NCBI GenBank assembly: GCA_019120075.1
Contig: DWVT01000030.1
Location: 1-64,000 of the forward strand
Direction: 5' to 3'
Length of the DNA: 64,000 nt
DNA from: Candidatus Mediterraneibacter excrementigallinarum
Lineage (GTDB): Bacteria; Bacillota; Clostridia; Lachnospirales; Lachnospiraceae
Shown: positions 46,497-52,864 of the stretch, in pieces
How positions within the stretch are numbered: the first letter of the stretch is position 1
Layout: each line of letters starts with the position of its first letter
The notes under the pieces: generated by a model
Told to the model about the DNA's origin: nothing
Seen by the model: the letters and a program-made list of their open reading frames with translations, nothing else
The model's database searches: none
Translations under genes and position numbers: made by a program

Positions 46497-46947
46497 AATG
46501 TCTTCTCCTTATCGCATTACAGATCATAAATAAAATATATCCGAGCACCCCTCCCAGCGTATTCAGAAGGATATCATCCACATCAAAACTTCCCACTCTC
46601 GTGACAAGCTGCATAACCTCCACGCCAAGACTTAAAAGAAGGCTGTAGAACAGTGTCCTGAAAAACCCTCTCGATCTGCTCGCCATTGAAATAAAGAAAC
46701 CAAAGGGAACAAATATCAGGATATTTCCAACCAGGTTGGAAAACACTGCAAATGCTCCCAGTTCCTCCCGATATGTGATAAACCGTTTGATTTCTTTAAA
46801 AAGTTCCAGATTGTAACGGTACTCATCCATCACCCCTTCTCTGCCATACCAGTCCGACAGGAAAAGAAAATAGATCAGAAAACCGATATATAATATAAAC
46901 AGGATCTTTCCCAGGATCCTGACCCTTTTTGCCTGTTTCTTGTTCAC
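46471..46947 (-). CDS. VanZ-like membrane protein
   Basis: A 158-residue VanZ-family protein with four or five membrane segments and the typical NILIFVPFGFFI and DVDDILLNTLGGVLGY motifs. VanZ of enterococci gives low teicoplanin resistance; most chromosomal homologues have no known role. The start codon is GTG at 46947 with a weak AAAGGG upstream. The REP-like array at 46976-47034 lies directly before it, so its promoter is unclear. Confidence 0.88.
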   Translation of the reverse strand: MNKKQAKRVRILGKILFILYIGFLIYFLFLSDWYGREGVMDEYRYNLELFKEIKRFITYREELGAFAVFSNLVGNILIFVPFGFFISMASRSRGFFRTLFYSLLLSLGVEVMQLVTRVGSFDVDDILLNTLGGVLGYILFMICNAIRRRHYARKRKKR

Positions 46948-46975
46948 AAGATATTGCCCTTTCCGAGTGTGTTGC

Positions 46976-47034
46976 AGGGGACAGGCCCCTATGAAGAGGG
47001 GACAGGCCCCTGTGCAAAGGGGTCTGTCCCTTTT
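46976..47034. repeat. REP-like array, family B (three units)
   Basis: Two identical units AGGGGACAGGCCCCT (46976-46990 and 46997-47011) and a third variant AAAGGGGTCTGTCCCTTTT (47016-47034), each a short palindrome. Related units occur at 50810-50850. The array ends 5 bases from the stop of the 49-residue protein, where it could act as a terminator or mRNA stabiliser. Confidence 0.75.
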
Positions 47035-47038
47035 GAAA

Positions 47039-47188
47039 TTAAAACGTTATCTCTTTTTTATGCCGCAGCAGGTTTGCACCGTTCACAATGGAGATGACTC
47101 CCGCCGTGATCCCGATGACCAGGACCAGGATTCCGACCACGATATTTCCGGTCCCGCTGCTCTTCATTGTACGATATGCTTTTTCCAT
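47039..47188 (-). CDS. 49-residue single-pass membrane protein
   Basis: ATG at 47188 with GGAGG 8 bases upstream; stop TAA at 47039. The peptide has a short polar N-terminus (MEKAYRTMKSSGTGN), one long hydrophobic helix (about residues 16-35) and a basic tail ending LLRHKKEITF. The good ribosome binding site, the position 14 bases after pyrE, and the membrane-protein composition support a real gene. No family recognised; function unknown. Confidence 0.75.
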   Translation of the reverse strand: MEKAYRTMKSSGTGNIVVGILVLVIGITAGVISIVNGANLLRHKKEITF

Positions 47189-47201
47189 ATTCTGCGCCTC
47201 C

Positions 47202-47882
47202 TTATTTCACTCCATATTTCTCATAGTATGCATCGATTGCCGCCTTTAATGTATCATCGATGATAACTTTTCCCTTATATGGTCTGTTGTAAAGATATTC
47301 CACAACATCTTCCATGGTCACGATCGCCGCTGTGTCAAATCCGTACAGATCTTTGACCTCATCCAGAGCACACTTTTCTCCGCCTTTCCCCACTTCCATC
47401 CTGTTCAGAGAGACCATCAGCCCGACAATGGTCACGTCAGCCGCTCCTTTTACTTTCGGGACAGTCTCTTCCATTGACTTGCCCGAAGTAGTCACATCTT
47501 CGATCATGATCACCCGGTCGCCGTCCTTCAGGCTGCTTCCCAGAAAGCTTCCCTTATCCGCGCCGTGATCCTTCTCCTCCTTGCGGTCCGAGCAGTAGCG
47601 GACTTCCTTTCCGTACAGCTCGCTGTATGCGATCGCAGTCACCACGCTCAGCGGGATCCCTTTGTATGCAGGCCCGAATAACACGTCGAAATCATCGCCG
47701 TATTTATCGTGGATCGCCTTTGCGTAGTACTCTCCTAATCTTTTTAACTGAGATCCGGTCACATAGGCTCCCGCATTCATAAAAAACGGAGACTTTCTTC
47801 CGCTCTTCAGGGTAAACTCTCCGAATTTCAGCACATCGCTGTCAACCATAAACTCAATAAATTCCTGCTTGTACTGTTCCAT
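47202..47882 (-). CDS. pyrE: Orotate phosphoribosyltransferase
   Basis: Makes orotidine 5'-phosphate from orotate and PRPP. The 226-residue protein shows FGEFTLKSGRKSPFF and the PRPP-binding MIEDVTTSGKS. AGGAGG precedes the ATG at 47882; the frame to 47984 crosses the promoter and is not used. It has its own promoter (47956-47984) downstream of a hairpin that separates it from pyrD. Confidence 0.96.
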   Translation of the reverse strand: MEQYKQEFIEFMVDSDVLKFGEFTLKSGRKSPFFMNAGAYVTGSQLKRLGEYYAKAIHDKYGDDFDVLFGPAYKGIPLSVVTAIAYSELYGKEVRYCSDRKEEKDHGADKGSFLGSSLKDGDRVIMIEDVTTSGKSMEETVPKVKGAADVTIVGLMVSLNRMEVGKGGEKCALDEVKDLYGFDTAAIVTMEDVVEYLYNRPYKGKVIIDDTLKAAIDAYYEKYGVK

Positions 47883-47955
47883 CTTTTTACAACCTCCTGT
47901 ATCCGAAAATATACCGGCTCTGACGCCGGGATATGACCTTTTCTGATTCTTTACA

Positions 47956-47984
47956 ATTTTAACATATGTTACCGTCATTTTCAA
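47956..47984 (-). promoter_or_regulatory. Promoter of pyrE
   Basis: On the minus strand TTGAAA (47984-47979), 17-base spacer, TAAAAT (47961-47956). Confidence 0.6.
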
Positions 47985-47995
47985 TTAAGACTGTA

Positions 47996-48034
47996 AAAGA
48001 AGCGGAGACGGTTTTCTTCCCGCTCCGCTTCTTT
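47996..48034 (-). terminator. Hairpin after pyrD
   Basis: Perfect 12-bp stem (47996-48007 with 48023-48034), 15-base loop, short T-run on the minus strand. It ends or weakens pyrF-pyrK-pyrD transcripts just before the pyrE promoter. Confidence 0.65.
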
Positions 48035-48059
48035 CCATTTGCTTTTATCAGGTCCATCA

Positions 48060-48962
48060 TTATCTTACAATACCGACCATATCAGCCACGCTCTCAAAGC
48101 CCTGGCGCTCCATGTATTTCTCGATCCCGTCAACGATCTTTGCAGATACACCCGGATCATGGAAGTTCGCAGTCCCAACGGAAACCGCGCTTGCCCCGGC
48201 AAGGATCATCTCGATGGCGTCCTCCGCTGAGGCGATCCCTCCCATTCCGATCACCGGGATCTTCACCGCATTTGCCGCCTCATACACCATGCGGACCGCG
48301 ATCGGATGGATCGCCGGTCCGGACACGCCGCCGGTCTTATTTGCCAGCACAAATGTCTTCCGGTTGATATCGATCTTCATTCCCGTAATGGTATTGATCA
48401 GGGAAACCGCATCCGCGCCGCCTGCTTCCACCGCTTTTGCCATCTCAGCGATGCTGGTGACGTTGGGGCTGAGTTTCATGATCACCGGCTGCTTCGCATA
48501 TTTTTTCACAGCCCGTGTGATATCCTCCGCCGCTTTCGGATTCTGCCCGAAGGCGATGCCGCCCTCTTTTACGTTCGGGCAGGAAATATTGATCTCGAGC
48601 ATATCCACGTCTTCTCCCGCAAGGCGCTCCACCACCTCGCAGTAATCCTCCTCGGATCTGCCGCATACATTTACAATGATCTTAGTATCGTACTGTCTCA
48701 GGAACGGGATATCCCTCTCACAGAACACATCGATGCCCGGGTTCTGAAGGCCCACCGCGTTCATCATGCCGCCGTACGTCTCCGCCACTCTCGGCGTGGG
48801 ATTTCCTTCCCACGGCACATTCGCGACTCCTTTCGTCGTCACCGCTCCAAGTTTGTTCAGATCAACATAATCCGCAAACTCCGCGCCGGACCCGAATGTC
48901 CCGGACGCCACTGTCACCGGATTTTTCCACTCCACGCCTGCAATATTTACTCTCATATTCAT
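48060..48962 (-). CDS. pyrD: Dihydroorotate dehydrogenase, class 1B catalytic subunit
   Basis: FMN protein that oxidises dihydroorotate, passing electrons to NAD through PyrK. The 300-residue protein has NPVTVASGTFGSG, NISCPNVKEGG with the active-site cysteine nearby, and GMGGIASAEDA for FMN phosphate. The start overlaps the pyrK stop by one base (TGATG). The class is decided by the adjacent pyrK. Confidence 0.96.
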   Translation of the reverse strand: MNMRVNIAGVEWKNPVTVASGTFGSGAEFADYVDLNKLGAVTTKGVANVPWEGNPTPRVAETYGGMMNAVGLQNPGIDVFCERDIPFLRQYDTKIIVNVCGRSEEDYCEVVERLAGEDVDMLEINISCPNVKEGGIAFGQNPKAAEDITRAVKKYAKQPVIMKLSPNVTSIAEMAKAVEAGGADAVSLINTITGMKIDINRKTFVLANKTGGVSGPAIHPIAVRMVYEAANAVKIPVIGMGGIASAEDAIEMILAGASAVSVGTANFHDPGVSAKIVDGIEKYMERQGFESVADMVGIVR

Positions 48963-49741
48963 CAGATCTCCACCTCCGTAGAAAGGAATACCGGACCGTC
49001 CTTGCAGATCCTCTTATTGTTTACATTGCTGTGATGATCCTTCTCCTTTGACTTGCACACACAGGCTAGACAGGCGCCGATGCCGCACGCCATGCGCTCT
49101 TCCAGAGAAATATAGCATTCGATCCCGTTCTCCTCGGCATAGCTTTTGATCGCCCGGAGCATGGGCGTCGGGCCGCAGGCATAGATCACATCTGCTTCCA
49201 GTCCGTTCTCGCGGATCGCATCCATGACGTTGCCCTTTGTTCCAACGCTTCCGTCCTCTGTGGAAATATAGACCTCGCCATTCTGCTCAAACTCCTTCCT
49301 CAGGAAAGTTTCTGCATCCCGGTATCCCACCACGATCTGTTTCTTCTCACAGGTCATCTGTTTCGCCAGTTCCAGGATCGGAGGCACGCCGATGCCGCCT
49401 CCCATCAGGAAGACACGTTTTCCTTCTCCCTTCTCGTAAGGGAAGCCGTTTCCCAGCGGACCGATGACAGGAACCACATCTCCTGCCTGCATCTTTGAAA
49501 AAAGTTCCGTTCCGGTGTTCTCACCCGTAACACGGTAGACTACCCGCAGAGCACTCTCTTTCTTGTCGATCTCACAGATACTGATCGGACGCGGGAGCAG
49601 TTTGCTCCCCTCGCTGGTGTACATTGAGATAAACTGCCCCGGGCGAGCTTCCGCCGCCGCTTTTGTCTTAAGCCACATACTGTAAATTCCCTGAGCGATC
49701 CGCTCCTGAGAGAGGATCACTGCATTTTCTCTTTCCTTCAT
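48962..49741 (-). CDS. pyrK: Dihydroorotate dehydrogenase electron transfer subunit
   Basis: FAD and 2Fe-2S subunit of the class 1B enzyme. The 259-residue protein has an FAD-binding start (PRPISICEID), an NAD-binding middle (LMGGGIGVPP) and the C-terminal cysteine cluster CGIGACLACVCK...C for the 2Fe-2S centre. AAAGGAG precedes the ATG at 49741. A REP-like hairpin lies between it and pyrF. Confidence 0.95.
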   Translation of the reverse strand: MKERENAVILSQERIAQGIYSMWLKTKAAAEARPGQFISMYTSEGSKLLPRPISICEIDKKESALRVVYRVTGENTGTELFSKMQAGDVVPVIGPLGNGFPYEKGEGKRVFLMGGGIGVPPILELAKQMTCEKKQIVVGYRDAETFLRKEFEQNGEVYISTEDGSVGTKGNVMDAIRENGLEADVIYACGPTPMLRAIKSYAEENGIECYISLEERMACGIGACLACVCKSKEKDHHSNVNNKRICKDGPVFLSTEVEI

Positions 49742-49778
49742 ACAAACTCCTTTATCAGAATTTTCAGACGTTTCTTTT

Positions 49779-49820
49779 AAAAGGTGCCGTGTACTTTTAC
49801 GCAGGTACACGGCACCTTTT
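49779..49820. repeat. REP-like hairpin, family A copy 2
   Basis: Perfect 16-bp arms (49779-49794 with 49805-49820) and a 10-base loop. The core AGGTGCCGTGTAC...GTACACGGCACCT is the same as at 405-450. Here it lies inside the pyrF-pyrK intergenic gap of an operon. Confidence 0.75.
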
Positions 49821-49841
49821 ATATAAAATTTTCAGAATACT

Positions 49842-50771
49842 TTACAAATTTCCTTCCAATGCGCCGCTGATATCTGCGATCATCGCCTCCACAGCCGCTC
49901 TGGATGCATCTCCAAAATTCTCCGGACCAAACTTTGCATATGCCTCCTGCTTATATGCGGCGATGATACCGCGGGAGGAATTGACGATCGCGCCGAGACC
50001 GTCCTCATTGAAGAAATGAACAAGGTCCTTTCCCTGTCCTCCCTGTGCGCCGTATCCCGGTACAAGAATGTATGCCTTCGGCATGATCTTTCTCAGGATT
50101 TTTCCCATCTCCGGGTAGGTTGCTCCGACGACAGCGCCTACATAGCTGTACTCGTCTCCCATACAGTCAGCGCCCCACTCCGCCACTTTCTCTCCTACCA
50201 GCTCATACAGCGGGCGTCCGTCGATCAGACGGTCCTGGAACTCTCCGCTGGACGGATTGGATGTTTTCACCAGGACAAAGATTCCCTTCTTTTCTTCTTT
50301 GCACACTTCGATGAAAGGTTTTACACCGTCGGATCCCAGGTAAGGATTGACCGTCGCGAAATCCTCATCGAAAGGAACATACTCTTTGCTCCCGACCTTT
50401 ACTTTCCCGAGATGCCCAACCGCATACGCCGCGGATGTAGAACCGATATCCCCTCTCTTGATATCTCCAATGACCACCAGATCCTTTGACTTGCAGTAGT
50501 CCACTGTCTTCTTGAAAGCCTGGACTCCCGGAACCCCGAACTGCTCATACATGGCAATCTGAGGTTTAACAGCCGGGATCAGGTCATAGGTCTTATCCAC
50601 GATCTCCTTATTGAACTGCCAGATTGCTTCCGCTGCCCCCTCCAGCGTCTCGCCATACTCCGCAAATGCCTTATCCTGCACATGCTGCGGGATATAGTTC
50701 AGCATCGGATCAAGTCCCACCACGATCGGTGCGCCTGTTTTCTTGATTTTTTCAACTAATTTGTTAATCAT
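49842..50771 (-). CDS. pyrF: Orotidine 5'-phosphate decarboxylase, type 2
   Basis: Makes UMP from OMP. At 309 residues it belongs to the longer type 2 group, with GLDPMLNYIP and the catalytic lysine/aspartate motif DIKRGDIG. GGAGG precedes the ATG. First pyr gene of the run pyrF-pyrK-pyrD. Its upstream gap of 80 bases is taken up by REP-like repeats, and I see no clear promoter or PyrR-type attenuator there. Confidence 0.96.
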   Translation of the reverse strand: MINKLVEKIKKTGAPIVVGLDPMLNYIPQHVQDKAFAEYGETLEGAAEAIWQFNKEIVDKTYDLIPAVKPQIAMYEQFGVPGVQAFKKTVDYCKSKDLVVIGDIKRGDIGSTSAAYAVGHLGKVKVGSKEYVPFDEDFATVNPYLGSDGVKPFIEVCKEEKKGIFVLVKTSNPSSGEFQDRLIDGRPLYELVGEKVAEWGADCMGDEYSYVGAVVGATYPEMGKILRKIMPKAYILVPGYGAQGGQGKDLVHFFNEDGLGAIVNSSRGIIAAYKQEAYAKFGPENFGDASRAAVEAMIADISGALEGNL

Positions 50772-50809
50772 AACATTTCCTCCATTTTCCAGAAAAGTCA
50801 GACTTCTTC

Positions 50810-50850
50810 AAAAGGGACACTCCCCTCTGCAAAAGGGTCTGACCCCTTTG
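50810..50850. repeat. REP-like pair, family B
   Basis: Two short palindromic units, AAAAGGGACACTCCCCT and AAAAGGGTCTGACCCCTTTG, related to the array at 46976-47034. They lie one base after the stop of the DUF2752 gene and upstream of pyrF. Confidence 0.7.
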
Positions 50851-50851
50851 A

Positions 50852-51295
50852 CTAAAATATTTCACTCATTCCGCCCGGTGCCAGCAGGGAAAAAGGCAGC
50901 ACCGGAATATTCCTTACGATACCGTAAATCAGGATCAGGACCAGTATCGCCACCAGAAGCTTTACGCTGATCTTCCCGTCCACATGGTTTCCGCCGGTAA
51001 CCGCCCAGTCGAGTCCGCGGACCGCCACGTAAAGGCAGATAAACGGGATCAGTATGACCATCAGTGGATTATAACTGAATGCTTCCGGCAGTTTCCCATG
51101 CAGCAGGGCAAAACATGCTCTCCCGGCCCCGCATCCAGGGCAGTACAATCCGGTGAGAAGGTGGATCGCACAGGGAATCGGGTATACTACAGGGTCATGA
51201 AAATACAGATATGCAACTCCCCCTCCCGCCAGGAGTCCGGCTCCCAGCAGGGCCATCACCCGGGCGGTCCTGCTCTTTTTTAAAAATTCTCTCAT
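50852..51295 (-). CDS. DUF2752 membrane protein
   Basis: A 147-residue membrane protein with the DUF2752 signature LTGLYCPGCGAGRACFALLHG between two hydrophobic segments, and further helices near the C-terminus. The Cys-Pro-x-Cys-Gly-x-x-Arg pattern is diagnostic; function unknown. GGAAGG precedes the ATG. It follows the zinc-ribbon CD225-like gene on the same strand by 51 bases. Confidence 0.88.
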   Translation of the reverse strand: MREFLKKSRTARVMALLGAGLLAGGGVAYLYFHDPVVYPIPCAIHLLTGLYCPGCGAGRACFALLHGKLPEAFSYNPLMVILIPFICLYVAVRGLDWAVTGGNHVDGKISVKLLVAILVLILIYGIVRNIPVLPFSLLAPGGMSEIF

Positions 51296-51346
51296 CGCAG
51301 CCTTCCGCCTCTGCTTTCTTATCCGGCCGCTTTCTTACGCGGCTCA

Positions 51347-51910
51347 TCAATAGAAATAATATCCGTTCATCGCCGAGATCGCACCGAAGAAGAGCATGAT
51401 CAGACCCCAAACAACTCCGGATACAACGGCAACAATGATCCAGATTTTTGCCTTTCTTGCAGAATCAGCCGCTTTCTCATCGTATCCGTCCGAGACCTCA
51501 CTGTTGATCTTTGCAGCGTACACAATGGCGACGATACCAAATGGCGGACAACAGCAGATCGTAGATATGATTGCAAGCACAAGATAGGGAACCCAGTTGA
51601 TCTTTTTGACCGGAACATGGTAACTGTTCTGCTCCGGACCTCCTGCCGTACCCGTGCCCCCGTTTCCATATGTGTAAGGTATCCCATGCACCTCCCGGGC
51701 CTCCGGCTGTTCTTCCCGGAAAGGTTCTTCCGGTCTCACATTCTCCGGTCCGGGCTCATAAACCTGCTTTTCTGTCCGAGGCTCATCGTGCTGCGGCCTT
51801 GGCGGAACTTCCGCGCGAGGTCTCATCCCCGCTCCCGGGTGTGCTTCACCACAGTACGGGCAATACAGCGCATCTTCCGGTATTTCCCGATAACAGTTTG
51901 AACATCTCAT
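51347..51910 (-). CDS. Zinc-ribbon protein with CD225/dispanin-like membrane domain
   Basis: A 187-residue protein in three parts: an N-terminal zinc ribbon (CSNC...CPYCG, residues 3-20), a proline- and glutamate-rich linker (about 25-100), and a C-terminal membrane domain with two helices. The first helix region is TICCCPPFGIVAIVYAAKIN followed by an amphipathic stretch, the pattern of the CD225/dispanin (IFITM-like) family. Function in bacteria is unknown. AGAAGG precedes the ATG. The 254 bases upstream hold only the inverted repeat at 52078-52145. Confidence 0.8.
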   Translation of the reverse strand: MRCSNCYREIPEDALYCPYCGEAHPGAGMRPRAEVPPRPQHDEPRTEKQVYEPGPENVRPEEPFREEQPEAREVHGIPYTYGNGGTGTAGGPEQNSYHVPVKKINWVPYLVLAIISTICCCPPFGIVAIVYAAKINSEVSDGYDEKAADSARKAKIWIIVAVVSGVVWGLIMLFFGAISAMNGYYFY

Positions 51911-52077
51911 AGTCTAACCTTCTTTCTCGTATAGGTTCCGGAATGCCTGCGGCATTCACGCTCTGTTAATCATACCATTGAACCCCGGCAGTATACAAGA
52001 AAAATCCGGAATCTTTTCATCTCTTATACAGAATCTTATTATTTTTTATCACAGACCACATCACGGATATAATACAA

Positions 52078-52145
52078 ATCGCACCGCATCCGGGAAACTC
52101 TGAAGATCTGTCTGTTGAAGACGTCTTTCCCGAATACGGTGCGAT
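52078..52145 (-). terminator. Long imperfect inverted repeat after the ECF S-component gene
   Basis: On the minus strand ATCGCACCGtATtCGGGAAA pairs with TTTCCCGgATgCGGTGCGAT across a loop of about 28 bases, followed by TTGTATT. It lies 20 bases after the stop of the S-component gene and is the likely terminator, though the arms are long enough for a mobile palindrome. Confidence 0.6.
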
Positions 52146-52164
52146 CATAATATTTTCTGTTGCT

Positions 52165-52767
52165 TCACGCTTTTGCTTTTACCCCGTGGATCAAACCAGA
52201 TCTGAGCAGGACCGGGCGCAGGGCATTATAGAGAACACCCACAAGCACAACGGAAACCACCGCGTTTACAAACGTTGCCGCCGCTCCCCATTTTGCCAGT
52301 ACCTCCGCCATCTGCTGAGGCTGCCCCAGGATATACTGTTTATAGAAATATCCCACAAGCGGATCCGCGATCACGTTGAATCCCAGACCGGCTGCTGATG
52401 CGATCACACTCCATCTGAGTATATATTTCCGATCAGTGCTCTCATCGATCTTTGCGATTCTGTGCGCCACGAGGCCGACGATCAGTCCGATACACAGTTT
52501 CAGCACAAAGGTCTTTGGCGCCCCGGTGATATAGACCGGATCCATCAGGTCCGCGATAGACATTCCAATTGCCCCGGCAAGCCCGCCGTACCAGCCCCCC
52601 AGTATGAGTGCTCCCAGCACACAGAAGGCGTTGCCGATGTGGATCGAAGTAGCATCTCCGCCCGGCAGGGGAATCTTGATCTGCAAAAATGTAAATGATA
52701 CGTAACACAGAGCCGCCATCAGCGCAGTCTGTGCCAGTTTGATAACTGTCTGATTTCTTTTTTCCAT
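52165..52767 (-). CDS. ECF transporter S component
   Basis: A 200-residue membrane protein with about six helices and the S-component pattern TALMAALCYVSFTF, then GGDATSIHIGNAFCVLGALILGGWYGG. S components bind a vitamin or similar compound and use the shared EcfAAT energising module, which is not in the window. The substrate cannot be read. The start at 52767 is favoured: GAGG is 11 bases upstream, and a GTG three codons earlier abuts the site. Its leader (52768-52854) can form two competing structures. Confidence 0.85.
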   Translation of the reverse strand: MEKRNQTVIKLAQTALMAALCYVSFTFLQIKIPLPGGDATSIHIGNAFCVLGALILGGWYGGLAGAIGMSIADLMDPVYITGAPKTFVLKLCIGLIVGLVAHRIAKIDESTDRKYILRWSVIASAAGLGFNVIADPLVGYFYKQYILGQPQQMAEVLAKWGAAATFVNAVVSVVLVGVLYNALRPVLLRSGLIHGVKAKA

Positions 52768-52854
52768 AACAGCCACTTCCTCTCTTCAACTGTACGGATC
52801 TTACATCCGTCACAGGTATACTACCATCGCACTGGCTGTTTTAAAACGTCCAGT
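52768..52854 (-). promoter_or_regulatory. Structured leader of the ECF S-component gene
   Basis: On the minus strand three pairings are possible. AACAGCCA (52840-52833) pairs with TGGCTGTT (52775-52768), which touches the start codon and encloses the ribosome binding site. A 6-bp hairpin ACGGAT...ATCCGT lies inside (52810-52794). ACTGG...CCAGT (52854-52831) competes with the first helix. I recognise no known riboswitch class. Confidence 0.4.
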
Positions 52855-52864
52855 TATCATCTTT

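Noticed and set aside
46976..47034. CRISPR array
   Set aside because: Units are 15-19 bp palindromes separated by 4-6 bases, with no spacers of normal size and no cas genes.
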